Part shown: positions 6,968 to 15,098 of the stretch, one piece after another | Numbering within the stretch: position 1 is the first letter of the stretch | How the letters are laid out: the number at the start of each line of letters is the position of its first letter | From: an uncultured Oscillospiraceae bacterium | GTDB taxonomy: Bacteria > Bacillota > Clostridia > Oscillospirales > Oscillospiraceae | Reading direction: 5' to 3' | DNA length: 45,988 nucleotides | Assembly (NCBI GenBank): GCA_934655875.1 | Contig: CAKUHB010000021.1 | Location: 1 to 45,988 of the forward strand | Program-made: the position numbers and the translations under genes | Notes under the pieces: model-generated | Databases searched by the model: none | What the model was told of the DNA's origin: nothing | The model's input: the letters and a program-made list of their open reading frames with translations, nothing else

Positions 6968-8779
6968 TCAGCGAATGTTGCGGTACATCGGGCCGTAGGC
7001 GGCGCAGGCGCGGAAGTCCTGGCCCTCCTTGTCCATGCCGAATGCGTTCCACGCAGCCGGACGGAAGATGTCCTTTTCGGGGACATTGTGCATGCAGACC
7101 GGGATACGGAGCATCGAGCAGAGCGTGATGAGATCCGCGCCGATATGGCCGTAGGAGATCGCGCCGTGGTTCGCACCCCAGTTGTTCATGACCGAGTATG
7201 CGTTCTCAAACGGGCTGCCGGACTTGCCGTCGCAGCGCGGCGTGAACCAGGTGCACGGCCACGTGGGATCAGTGCGCATCATGAGCGTGTCAGTGACCTC
7301 GTCGGGCAGGCGGACTGTCCAGCCCTCGGCGATCTGAAGCACGGGGCCGAGACCCTTGACGAGATTCAGACGGATCATGGTCGCGGGCATTTCCGCGCGG
7401 GTGATATAGTGGCTGGAGAAGCCGCCGCCGCGGAAGTAGCCGTTGTCGGCAGCGCACCAGACGGTCGCGTCGGTCATCTTCTTGATGTCCTCGTCGGTGA
7501 CCTCCCACCATTTCTTCATGATGGCGTTGCCGTTTTCGTCCGTGCATTCGCCGCAGGCGTCAAGGCAGGCAGCGCCGGAGTTGATCAGGTGGATAAAGCC
7601 GCCGTTCTCCTTGGCGACGCCGGTCACATCGTAGCCGGAAGCACGCTTGCAGGCTTCGGGCGACCAGTAGGTACGCACGTCGGCGAAGATCTGTGCACGG
7701 CCGGTCAGCAGCTTCATGAACAGCATGCCCAGACCGTTGAGCACGTCGTTTTCCGTGGCGAGGATATACGGCTCGCGCGCGCCGTTGTAGTCAAACGAGG
7801 AGTTGAGCAGCGCTTCGGGATAGTCGCAGTTCGGATAGAAGTCCGTCCACTGTCTCTGGCCCTGGAAGCCGGCGGCGATGGCGTTGTGGCCGACCATTTC
7901 CTCCTCACGGCCCTCGGGCAGCTTGTTGTTGCCGTTCATCAGGTCCTTGATGATGCAGTACATCTTGACCGTGAACTCCCACTGCTCCTTCTTCTTTTCA
8001 TCCGAGCACTTGACGAAGTCGGGGTTCTTGTCCCAGCCCTCTTTGCAGTGCTCCTTCGTCCAGGCCAGCGCCTTCTGGTATTCGGCCTCGTCGTAGATCC
8101 CCTCGCTCATACGGCGGATGATCTCGACCTCGTCCACGGACTCAACACGCAGGCCCAGATACTCTTCCATGAAGCTCTGATCCATGATGGAGCCGCCGAT
8201 GCCCATGGTGACGGAGCCGATCTGCAGATAGCTCTTGCCGCGCATCGTGGCGACTGCGACAGCTGCCTTTGCAAAGCGCAGCAGCTTTTCCTGCACATCT
8301 GCGGGGATATTGGTCACTTCGTCGAGGTTCTGCACGTCGTGGCCGTAGATGCCGAAGGCGGGCAGGCCCTTCTGCGCGTGGGTCGCCAGAACGGAAGCCA
8401 GATAGACTGCGCCCGGACGCTCGGTGCCGTTGAAGCCCCAGACGCCCTTGATGGTCATGGGATCCATGTCCATGGTCTCGGAGCCGTAGCACCAGCAGGG
8501 CGTGACGGTCAGCGTGATGTCCACGCCGGCCTTCTTGAACTGGGCGGCGCAGGCGGCGGATTCCGCCACACGGCCGATGGTCGTGTCGGAGATGACGACC
8601 TGAACCGGCTCGCCGTTGGAGTAGGTCAGGTTTTCCTCAAACAGCTTTTTCGCGGCCAGAGCCATCGCCATGGTCTGATCCTCCAGCCCCTCGCGCACCT
8701 TCAGCGGGCCGCGGCGGCCGTCGATCACGGGACGGATGCCAATGACAGGGTATTCGCCGATGTAACGATTCTTTGCCAT
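6968..8779 (-). CDS. fucI: L-fucose isomerase
   Basis: It converts L-fucose to L-fuculose using Mn2+. The 603-residue protein is full length for FucI, beginning 'YIGEYPVIGIRPVIDGRRGP'. Metal ligands expected from the E. coli enzyme are present: E343 in ILATENDVLNGL, D367 in AQIFADVRTYW and H538 in NNWGANHGAISYGHIG. Further conserved blocks are TPCWCYGSETMDMDP and 'QSFMEEYLGLRVE'. AAAGGAGC lies 8 nt before the ATG. The gene is 61 nt downstream of lacI on the same strand with no clear promoter between, so lacI-fucI probably form one transcript ending at the 6925-6952 hairpin. Some D-arabinose isomerases share this fold; the surrounding fuc genes favour fucose. Confidence 0.93.
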   Translation of the reverse strand: MAKNRYIGEYPVIGIRPVIDGRRGPLKVREGLEDQTMAMALAAKKLFEENLTYSNGEPVQVVISDTTIGRVAESAACAAQFKKAGVDITLTVTPCWCYGSETMDMDPMTIKGVWGFNGTERPGAVYLASVLATHAQKGLPAFGIYGHDVQNLDEVTNIPADVQEKLLRFAKAAVAVATMRGKSYLQIGSVTMGIGGSIMDQSFMEEYLGLRVESVDEVEIIRRMSEGIYDEAEYQKALAWTKEHCKEGWDKNPDFVKCSDEKKKEQWEFTVKMYCIIKDLMNGNNKLPEGREEEMVGHNAIAAGFQGQRQWTDFYPNCDYPEALLNSSFDYNGAREPYILATENDVLNGLGMLFMKLLTGRAQIFADVRTYWSPEACKRASGYDVTGVAKENGGFIHLINSGAACLDACGECTDENGNAIMKKWWEVTDEDIKKMTDATVWCAADNGYFRGGGFSSHYITRAEMPATMIRLNLVKGLGPVLQIAEGWTVRLPDEVTDTLMMRTDPTWPCTWFTPRCDGKSGSPFENAYSVMNNWGANHGAISYGHIGADLITLCSMLRIPVCMHNVPEKDIFRPAAWNAFGMDKEGQDFRACAAYGPMYRNIR

Positions 8780-8840
8780 AAGTAAGCTCCTTTACATGAA
8801 ATATGAATCTATTTGATTGCTTCAGCCCACGCGCCGGCGC

Positions 8841-9839
8841 TCAGCCATTGCGCGCAGGCAGGTTTGACGTTGTTGTGATCCGGGCCTTCAGCCGCAGCAG
8901 CTTTGCCGGAGACCTGTCTCCGGACAATCGCGCGATGAGAAGCTCCGCTGCGCGCCGGGCGATCTCCGCCGTCGGCTGCTCCACGATCTCCAGCCGCGGC
9001 GAGAGAATGGAAAACAGCTCGACATTGTCATAGCCGATGAAGTCCAGATCCTCCGGCAGCCGGACGCCGCGCTCGTGCGCGGCCATGAGCGCGCCGATGG
9101 TCATGTCGTAGTTGGTCACGAACATCGCCGTCGGCGGCTGCGGCAGGTCGAGCAGCGCGCCGAACAGGCGCGAGCCGGATTCCAGATCATAGTTGCCCGC
9201 AGCGATCAGCGACTCGTCCACCGGCAGGCAGTAATCCTCCAGCACACGGCGGTAGCCGATGGTGCGCTCGCGCGCGGTGGAGATGCTCTGCGGGCCGGCG
9301 ATCAGGCCGATCCGGCGGTGGCCGCGGCCGATCAGATGCTCCACGCCCACATAGACGGCGTTGAGGTTATCGACCACGACGGTATCGCAGTCCGCGCCAT
9401 CCATCGTGCGGTCGAGCAGGATGACGGGCGTCTGGCCGACGCGGGCGCGAACCTCGGAAAAGTCCGTCGCCTGCGGCACATAGACGATCCCGTCCACATG
9501 ATAGCGCGCGAGAAATTCCAGCTTTGCCAGCTCCTGCGCGCGGTCAAAATCGTAGCTGCAAACGAAGCATTCGTAGCCGTTCTGCCGCAGAATCGGCTCC
9601 ATCTCCGTGACGACGCGGCCAAAAAACGGAGTGGAGAGTGTCGGCAGCAGCACGCCGATGGTCATGGAGCGATTCGCCTTGAGACTGCGCGCAAACACGT
9701 TGACAGAGTAGTCCAGCTCGCGCACCGCCGCGTCGATCGCCGCGCGGTTCTCTTCCCGGACGTTGCCACCGTTGAGATATTTTGAAATTGTCGACAGGGA
9801 CAGCCCCGTCCGCTTCGCAACATCCTTGATCGTAGCCAT
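8841..9839 (-). CDS. LacI-family transcriptional regulator of the fucose block
   Basis: A 332-residue LacI/GalR regulator. The N-terminal helix-turn-helix is ATIKDVAKRTGLSLSTISKY followed by LNGG and a hinge NVFARSLK. The periplasmic-binding-like effector domain carries SMTIGVLLPTLSTPFFG, DGIVYVPQATDFSE, GHRRIGLIAGPQ and DFIGYDNVELFSI. It starts at ATG 9839 with AGGAG upstream. Its promoter region holds a perfect LacI-type operator at 10005-10016 and a half-match at 9855-9866, so autoregulation with control of downstream fucI is likely. The effector is presumably fucose or a pathway intermediate; this is inference from neighbours. Confidence 0.88.
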   Translation of the reverse strand: MATIKDVAKRTGLSLSTISKYLNGGNVREENRAAIDAAVRELDYSVNVFARSLKANRSMTIGVLLPTLSTPFFGRVVTEMEPILRQNGYECFVCSYDFDRAQELAKLEFLARYHVDGIVYVPQATDFSEVRARVGQTPVILLDRTMDGADCDTVVVDNLNAVYVGVEHLIGRGHRRIGLIAGPQSISTARERTIGYRRVLEDYCLPVDESLIAAGNYDLESGSRLFGALLDLPQPPTAMFVTNYDMTIGALMAAHERGVRLPEDLDFIGYDNVELFSILSPRLEIVEQPTAEIARRAAELLIARLSGDRSPAKLLRLKARITTTSNLPARNG

Positions 9840-9854
9840 ATCTGCTCCTGCGCA

Positions 9855-9866
9855 TAACGTTTCGTT
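9855..9866. promoter_or_regulatory. LacI-type operator, imperfect copy
   Basis: taacgtttcgtt contains the half-site acgtttcg of the perfect operator at 10005-10016. It lies just downstream of the lacI -10 at the expected transcription start, a position suited to repression. Confidence 0.45.
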
Positions 9867-9874
9867 CCATACTC

Positions 9875-9904
9875 ATTGTACTCCACCCGTTTCTCCCGCG
9901 TCAA
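9875..9904 (-). promoter_or_regulatory. lacI-fucI promoter
   Basis: TTGACG at 9904-9899, 18-nt spacer and TACAAT at 9880-9875 on the minus strand, about 36 nt upstream of the lacI ATG. Confidence 0.6.
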
Positions 9905-10004
9905 GCGGCAAAGCGATCAAAGTTTTTTCGTTTTTTTGTGTATTTTGCCCGACCGTCTCCGGTATTTTCCCATCCCGTCTGGTGTGTTCTTCCATTCACA
10001 TAAA

Positions 10005-10016
10005 CGAAACGTTTCG
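10005..10016. promoter_or_regulatory. LacI-type operator, perfect palindrome
   Basis: cgaaacgtttcg is a perfect 12-bp palindrome with the central CG typical of LacI/GalR operators. It is about 100 bp upstream of the lacI promoter and could act with the 9855 copy by looping. Confidence 0.55.
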
Positions 10017-10057
10017 CGATAAAGCGTGCAGGTTTCTGTGCTTTCCGCCATCTACAG

Positions 10058-10089
10058 AAAAAAGCCGTGCCGCCCGAGGGCGGCACGGC
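10058..10089 (-). terminator. rbsB (transport operon) terminator
   Basis: A 12-bp perfect stem (10064-10075 with 10078-10089), then six T residues in the minus direction. It ends the rbsA-rbsC-rbsB transcript. Confidence 0.9.
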
Positions 10090-10116
10090 AGGTATGTTGT
10101 TTGATGGAATGGACGA

Positions 10117-11286
10117 TTAGTCGTAAACCAGCATGGCGATCATTTCGTCGTCGATGTTGGAAGCATCGTACCACTGTGCGCCGGTGTCGACGTCTTCAAC
10201 AGCTTCGCCGTTGGCAGCCTTGACAGCCAGTGCGACAGCCTGATAGCCGATCTGGTACGGATCCTGGGTGACGGAGCCGTAGAACCAGCCCTGACGGACA
10301 GCGTTCTTCTGAGCCGCGCCTGCGTCGAAGCCGGCGACGACCAGACCTGCGTACTTGCCGCCCTCAGCGAGATCCTCGCCGTCGGAAACAGCAGCCAGGA
10401 AGCCAGTGACAGCGCCTTCGTTGGAGCAGAAGATCGCAACGGGGTTCATGCCCAGCAGGGAGTTGGCAGCGGTCTGGACAGCGGTAGCTTCGGTGGTAGC
10501 GGAGATGGCGACCTCAATGATGATGGCGGGAGCGTCGACCTTCTTTTCCCACTTGGCGTGGCCTTCGATGGAGACCTTGCCGGGCTGATAGGTCTCGGCG
10601 ATCTTGGCCATCTCATCGACGAAGCCGGTGGTACGGCCGGTGACGGAAGCGGAGACAGCGTCCTGAGACAGGCAGCCGATGATGACGGGGTTGTCGGAGG
10701 TCGCGTTCTTCATGGCCTCGACAACAGTCTCGTTCTCATTGAACTTGTCGGCAGCGATGGCAGCCGCGTTCTCGTTGTTGGTGCAGGCGGTCGCCTTGAC
10801 AGCGCCGGTGGTGTCGCCGGGAACGCCGGAGTCAAAGCCGATGACGGGGATGTTCTTCTCTGCGCACTCTTCGAGGATCTCAGTGACAGCGTCGGTGGAC
10901 AGGGCAGCCAGAGCCATAGCCTTCGGGTTCTTGGCAAGCTCGTTCTTGACCATGTTGACCTGTGCGTCGATCTCGGTCTCGGAAGCGGGGCCGTCGAAGT
11001 AGATGTCGACGTTCAGATCAGCGGCAGCTGCGTTGGCGCCGGCTGCGACTGCCTGCCAGAACTGATGCTGGAAGCCCTTCGCCATGACGGGGATGTACAT
11101 TTTTTCGCCGGTGGTCTCTTCCGCGGCAGGCGTCTCGTCCTGTGCGGGTTCGGTGGTGTCAGCAGTGTTGTCGGTCGTTGCGGGAGTATCGGTCTCGGCG
11201 GGAGCCGGGGTCTCGGACTTGGCGGCGCAGGCTGCCAGAGCGAAAACCATGACCAGTGCCAGAAGCAGAGCGATCAGTTTTTTCAT
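10117..11286 (-). CDS. rbsB: Sugar ABC transporter substrate-binding lipoprotein (RbsB-like)
   Basis: The extracytoplasmic receptor of the sugar importer, 389 residues. A lipoprotein signal peptide ends in ALAAC (Cys20), followed by an acidic Thr/Pro/Glu-rich tether to about residue 60 and then a type-1 periplasmic-binding fold (IPVMAKGFQHQFWQAVAAGA, ALAALSTDAVTEILEECAEK, IPVIGFDSGVPGD, VAGFDAGAAQKNAVRQGW, GSVTQDPYQIGYQA). AGGAGG precedes the ATG. It is last in the operon, 73 nt after rbsC; that gap holds a 5-bp hairpin (11319-11332) that may stabilise the rbsB message. The ligand is not provable here; fucose is likely from the neighbouring genes. Confidence 0.85.
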   Translation of the reverse strand: MKKLIALLLALVMVFALAACAAKSETPAPAETDTPATTDNTADTTEPAQDETPAAEETTGEKMYIPVMAKGFQHQFWQAVAAGANAAAADLNVDIYFDGPASETEIDAQVNMVKNELAKNPKAMALAALSTDAVTEILEECAEKNIPVIGFDSGVPGDTTGAVKATACTNNENAAAIAADKFNENETVVEAMKNATSDNPVIIGCLSQDAVSASVTGRTTGFVDEMAKIAETYQPGKVSIEGHAKWEKKVDAPAIIIEVAISATTEATAVQTAANSLLGMNPVAIFCSNEGAVTGFLAAVSDGEDLAEGGKYAGLVVAGFDAGAAQKNAVRQGWFYGSVTQDPYQIGYQAVALAVKAANGEAVEDVDTGAQWYDASNIDDEMIAMLVYD

Positions 11287-11359
11287 TTGATAATTTCCTC
11301 CTAATAATTTTTATCAAACACGCATTCGCGTGCAGGATACGGATGGTTGGGCGGAGCGT

Positions 11360-12352
11360 TTAGCCCTTCTTGACGCGGTTGGCTGCCTTGGTTCTCGCGA
11401 TGTCGAGCAGGACTGCACCGATGACGACGACGCCGGTGAGGAACGTCTGCCACGGAGCCTGCAGGCCGCAGGAGGACAGGCCGTTTTTCAGAACCGACAT
11501 GATGAACACGCCGATGAGCGTGCCGACCATCGTGCCGGAGCCGCCGGACATGGACGTGCCGCCGATGATGACGCCGGTGATGCCGTTCATTTCCTGGCCG
11601 TTGCCGGTGCCCGGGGTGATGGTGGTGTAGGCCGCGGCGTAGAACAGGCCGCACATGCCCACGAAGAAGCCGGAGAGCGTATAGACCGCGACCTTCCAGT
11701 TGTCGACGTTGATGCCGGACAGGCGGGTCGCCTCTTCATTGGAGCCGATGGCGTAGACGTAGCGGCCGAATTTCGTCTTGTGCAGGATGAGCGCCGCGAT
11801 GATGAAGAAGCCGATGAGCCAGAACGCGCCGACCGGGAAGCCCTTGATGCCGAACAGCTCCGCGCGGATGAAGACCTTCTTGAACCAGCCGCCGATCTCT
11901 GCGGTCGCGGTCGGCCAGGTCTGGGACTGCACCTTGGTGATGATGGAGCCGAAGCCCATGGACATCATCTGGGTGCCGAGCGTTGCGATGAAGGGGGGCA
12001 GCTTCAGCTTGGCGATCAGAACGCCGTTGACAAAGCCGAACGCAATGCCGACGAACAGCGTCAGCGCAATGGCGAGGATCAGCGGCCAGCCCTGTTTGAA
12101 CACGTAGCCGCCCAGCAGCGCCGCGCACATCATGACCGTGCCGAGTGACAGGTCGATGCCGCCGGTAATGATGATGAACGTCACGCCGAAGGCCATAAAG
12201 CCGATGTAATAGCTCGATTCGAGAATGTTCTTGACCATGTCCAGGGACAGGAAGTTGTTGCCGAAGATCGAGAAGACGATGTACAGGATGACCAGCGCGG
12301 CCGGCGCCAGCAGCTTTTGCAGATCCAGTTTCTTTGTTCCAAGTTTCTCCAT
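11360..12352 (-). CDS. rbsC: Sugar ABC transporter permease (RbsC-like)
   Basis: A 330-residue integral membrane permease of the ribose/xylose/galactoside class (branched-chain permease superfamily). Many hydrophobic segments are visible, beginning with LLAPAALVILYIVFSIFG. Diagnostic stretches are FGVTFIIITGGIDLSLGTVM, 'GFVNGVLIAKLKLPPFIATL', 'YAIGSNEEATRLSGINVDNW' and the C-terminal 'GVIIGGTSMSGGSGTMVGTL'. It starts 3 nt after the rbsA stop codon, with GAGGG overlapping the end of rbsA, so the two are translationally coupled. It forms the membrane channel with the RbsA ATPase. Confidence 0.9.
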   Translation of the reverse strand: MEKLGTKKLDLQKLLAPAALVILYIVFSIFGNNFLSLDMVKNILESSYYIGFMAFGVTFIIITGGIDLSLGTVMMCAALLGGYVFKQGWPLILAIALTLFVGIAFGFVNGVLIAKLKLPPFIATLGTQMMSMGFGSIITKVQSQTWPTATAEIGGWFKKVFIRAELFGIKGFPVGAFWLIGFFIIAALILHKTKFGRYVYAIGSNEEATRLSGINVDNWKVAVYTLSGFFVGMCGLFYAAAYTTITPGTGNGQEMNGITGVIIGGTSMSGGSGTMVGTLIGVFIMSVLKNGLSSCGLQAPWQTFLTGVVVIGAVLLDIARTKAANRVKKG

Positions 12353-12355
12353 AGT

Positions 12356-13858
12356 TTAAGCCCTCACTTCTCTCTTGGTTGCGAATGTCATGATGGATTC
12401 CTGCGTTGCTTCGGAAATGTCAAGCTCGCCTGTGACGCGTCCTTCGCACATGACGATCACGCGGTCGGACAGACGCAGCAGCTCCGGCATATCCGAGGAG
12501 ATCATAATGATGGATTTGCCCTCCTCTGCGAGCTGGGTCATGAGCTTGTAGATTTCGCTCTTCGCGCCGACGTCGATGCCGCGGGTCGGCTCGTCGAAGA
12601 TCAGCACGTCGCAGTCGCGCAGCAGCCACTTGGAGATAACGACCTTCTGCTGGTTGCCGCCCGAGAGACTGCCGACGCGCGCACGGGTCGTCGGTGTCTT
12701 TGTGCGGATCTTTTCCACATAATCCTGCGCATGGCGGTCAGCCTTTTTATCGTTGACGAACGGCCCCTTGAACAGCTGCTCCAGACTCGGCAGAACCGTG
12801 TTGTCCGTTACAGACAGGCCCAGACACAGGCCGTAGCGCTTGCGATCCTCGGAAAGATAGCCGATGCCGTGGCGGACGGCGTCCTTCGGGCTGCGGATCT
12901 TCACGTCCGCGCCGTTTATGCGGATCGTACCGGAATCCATCGGATCCGCGCCACAGACAAGGCGCATCGTCTCCGTGCGGCCTGCGCCGACAAGTCCGGC
13001 AAAGCCAAGGATCTCACCCTTGTGCAGCTGGAACGAAACATCCTTGACGTCCAGCGAATTGAGGTGCTCCGCTTCCAGCACGACAGGTGCGTCCGGCGGG
13101 CACATGGACTTGGTTTTCGGTTCTTCATAGATGGTGCGTCCGACCATCAGGCGGATGACCTCGGAAATTTCCGCGGTGGGCGTGTCGAGCGTCGCCACAT
13201 ACTGGCCGTCGCGCATGACGGTGATGCGGTCGGTGATACGCTTGAGCTCATCCATACGGTGAGAGATGTAAATGATACCGACGCCGGTCTTCTTGAGCTG
13301 GCGGATGAAGAGGAACAGATCGTCGATCTCCGTATCCGTCAGGACGGCGGACGGCTCATCGAGGATCAGCAGGCGGGTATTGTCGTGGGACAGCGCCTTC
13401 GTGATCTCCACCATCTGCTGCTTGGCAACCGAGAGCGTCTTGACCGTCGCCCTCGGATCCAGCTCGAGGTGCAGCTTGTCAAACAGTTCCTGCGTCAGGG
13501 CGTTCTGTTTCGCCTTGTCGACGAACGGCCCCTTCATCGGCTCGCGGCCGATAAAAATGTTTTCTGCTACCGTCAAATGCTGCATCAGGTTCAGCTCCTG
13601 ATGCACGATGCAGATGCCAAGCGCCTGCGCGTCGCGCGGGCCGTGCAGATGCACCTGCTTGCCGAAAAACTCGATCGTGCCGCCGTCGCTCGGATAGATC
13701 CCGGTCAGGACCTTCATGAGCGTCGATTTGCCCGCGCCGTTTTCACCGACAAGCGCCATGACCTCCCCTTCGCGTACCTCGAGCTGGGCGTTGTCCAGCG
13801 CGTGTACCCCCGGGAAGTATTTCTGAATGCCGGTCATTCTGAGAATCGTTTCGGCCAT
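12356..13858 (-). CDS. rbsA: Sugar ABC transporter ATP-binding protein, tandem NBD (RbsA-like)
   Basis: A 500-residue protein with two nucleotide-binding domains, the normal RbsA/MglA/XylG layout. The N-terminal NBD has an intact Walker A (GENGAGKSTLMK) and Walker B (LLILDEPSAVL). The C-terminal NBD has the degenerate P-loop GLVGAGRTETMR usual for this family, plus the ABC signature LSGGNQQKV and Walker B VLIFDEPTRGID. It is the first gene of the operon; the promoter has a poor -35 and abutting direct repeats, pointing to activation. The next genes upstream encode a sugar-sensing two-component system, the likely activator. Confidence 0.92.
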   Translation of the reverse strand: MAETILRMTGIQKYFPGVHALDNAQLEVREGEVMALVGENGAGKSTLMKVLTGIYPSDGGTIEFFGKQVHLHGPRDAQALGICIVHQELNLMQHLTVAENIFIGREPMKGPFVDKAKQNALTQELFDKLHLELDPRATVKTLSVAKQQMVEITKALSHDNTRLLILDEPSAVLTDTEIDDLFLFIRQLKKTGVGIIYISHRMDELKRITDRITVMRDGQYVATLDTPTAEISEVIRLMVGRTIYEEPKTKSMCPPDAPVVLEAEHLNSLDVKDVSFQLHKGEILGFAGLVGAGRTETMRLVCGADPMDSGTIRINGADVKIRSPKDAVRHGIGYLSEDRKRYGLCLGLSVTDNTVLPSLEQLFKGPFVNDKKADRHAQDYVEKIRTKTPTTRARVGSLSGGNQQKVVISKWLLRDCDVLIFDEPTRGIDVGAKSEIYKLMTQLAEEGKSIIMISSDMPELLRLSDRVIVMCEGRVTGELDISEATQESIMTFATKREVRA

Positions 13859-13946
13859 CTTCTTCGCATTCCCCTTTCTTCTGTCGCACGGCGCCGCGTC
13901 AGGGAACCGGCGGCCGCGATCCGCGCGGCGGTCACTTTATGGTTCT

Positions 13947-14006
13947 ATTGTAACAGGCTCCATCCGGAACGGGCATGAAAATTGTCCACAAAAAGGTGAA
14001 AATTGT
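13947..14006 (-). promoter_or_regulatory. rbs operon promoter with activator direct repeats
   Basis: On the minus strand the -10 is TACAAT (13952-13947). The place for a -35 (13975-13970) reads TGCCCG, far from consensus. Directly upstream are two identical 10-mers, acaattttca, at 13985-13976 and 14006-13997, spaced 21 bp apart (two helical turns). This is the classic arrangement for an AraC-type activator overlapping a weak -35. A palindrome attgtacaat lies just upstream at 14015-14024. Confidence 0.6.
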
Positions 14007-14071
14007 GCGTGGAGATTGTACAATTTTTTCTCTTTCTGCTTGTATTCTCTGCCCGAACGACAAATCCGCAC

Positions 14072-14113
14072 AAAAGATCCGCAGAACACGGATTTTTTGC
14101 GTTCTGCGGATCT
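14072..14113 (-). terminator. Terminator of the sensory triad operon
   Basis: A 13-bp perfect stem (14075-14087 with 14101-14113) with a 13-nt loop; four pyrimidines follow in the minus direction. It separates the sensory triad from the rbs operon. Confidence 0.7.
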
Positions 14114-14126
14114 TTCATTTCCCGGT

Positions 14127-15098
14127 TTACGATTCTCCCGTCAGCGGGAACAGGAGCTTCTGATTCTCCTGCGTGTACATATTTTCGCGCGTGATGAGGA
14201 CGCACGGCACCTCGACGAAGTCCTCGGTTTTCTCGCCGGACGCAACCTCGACCGCCTGCTGTACGGCCATATAGCCCATGTTGAACGGCCGCTGAGTCAC
14301 GATCGCCTGGATGATGTTCTGCTCGAGAAACGCGATCTGCCGCTGGGAGTTATCGCAGCCGACGACAAAGACCTTTCCGCCCATGCCAAGCTCGACCAGC
14401 GCGTTCGCCGCGCCGACGTTGCAGACCTCATTTGTGCAGACAAAGCCGCTGATGTCCGGCCCCCGCTCCAGAAGCTCCTGCGTGATGGCCTGGGCACGGT
14501 CGGTGCTGTTGTCGCAGCAGAAGCTGCCGAGGATCTCGATATTCCCGGCCTGCGTCAGCGCGTCGATGACGCCGCGCGTGCGGTCGATGCCGGTCGTGGT
14601 CGTCAGCATGTGCTGGATCACGGCGACCTTGCCGCCCTCCGGCAGATAGGACGCCATTGCGCGCCCCATCTCCAGCCCGACCTCGTAGCTGTTGCTGCCG
14701 ACAAAGCAGGCACGGCCTTCCGCATTGACATCCGTATCGATGGCCACGACGCCGATCCCGGCGGCGATCGCTTCCTCCGTCGCTTCGGCGCAGCGGTCAT
14801 AGTCCGAAGCGGAAAGGATCATCACATCCGGTTTTTCCGCTGTCACCTGCCGGATCAGCTCGATCTGCTCGTCAATATCGATCTCTCGCGGCGCAGTCAG
14901 GACCTTCAGCTCCACGCCGTATTCCGCCGCCGCTTCCTCAACGCCGGACAGGAGCGTCCCCCAGAACTCTGCAACCTCCGTTACCGTCTTCAGAACCAGC
15001 GTCACGCGCAGCGGCTGCTGCTGCCCCGCGCAGCCGGAAAGGCCCGCAAGCAGCAGGCAGACTGCCAGCACGCAGGCCAGCCATTTACGTCTCCGCAT
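14127..15098 (-). CDS. Sugar-binding lipoprotein linked to a two-component system
   Basis: A 323-residue type-1 periplasmic-binding protein. The signal peptide ends in LSGC (Cys23) for lipid attachment. The binding fold shows LKTVTEVAEFWGTLLSGVEE, MILSASDYDRCAEATEEAIA, VVAIDTDVN, FVCTNEVCNVGAANAL and 'QAIVTQRPFNMGYMAVQQAV'. It overlaps the histidine kinase gene by 14 nt and is not part of a transporter operon, so it is more likely the ligand-presenting sensor for the kinase than the transport receptor. That role is inferred from gene order; a second receptor for the RbsAC transporter remains possible. Confidence 0.82.
   Translation of the reverse strand: MRRRKWLACVLAVCLLLAGLSGCAGQQQPLRVTLVLKTVTEVAEFWGTLLSGVEEAAAEYGVELKVLTAPREIDIDEQIELIRQVTAEKPDVMILSASDYDRCAEATEEAIAAGIGVVAIDTDVNAEGRACFVGSNSYEVGLEMGRAMASYLPEGGKVAVIQHMLTTTTGIDRTRGVIDALTQAGNIEILGSFCCDNSTDRAQAITQELLERGPDISGFVCTNEVCNVGAANALVELGMGGKVFVVGCDNSQRQIAFLEQNIIQAIVTQRPFNMGYMAVQQAVEVASGEKTEDFVEVPCVLITRENMYTQENQKLLFPLTGES

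Noticed and set aside
5291..8785. Very long plus-strand open frame (1164 codons) across the fucose kinase and isomerase genes
   Set aside because: It is the antisense shadow of two high-GC genes. Its composition (Arg/Ala/His/Val rich, no domains) and the clear FGGY and FucI matches on the minus strand show it is not coding.
11287..11359. Gap between rbsC and rbsB as a riboswitch
   Set aside because: Only 73 nt with one 5-bp hairpin; too short and simple for a known riboswitch class.
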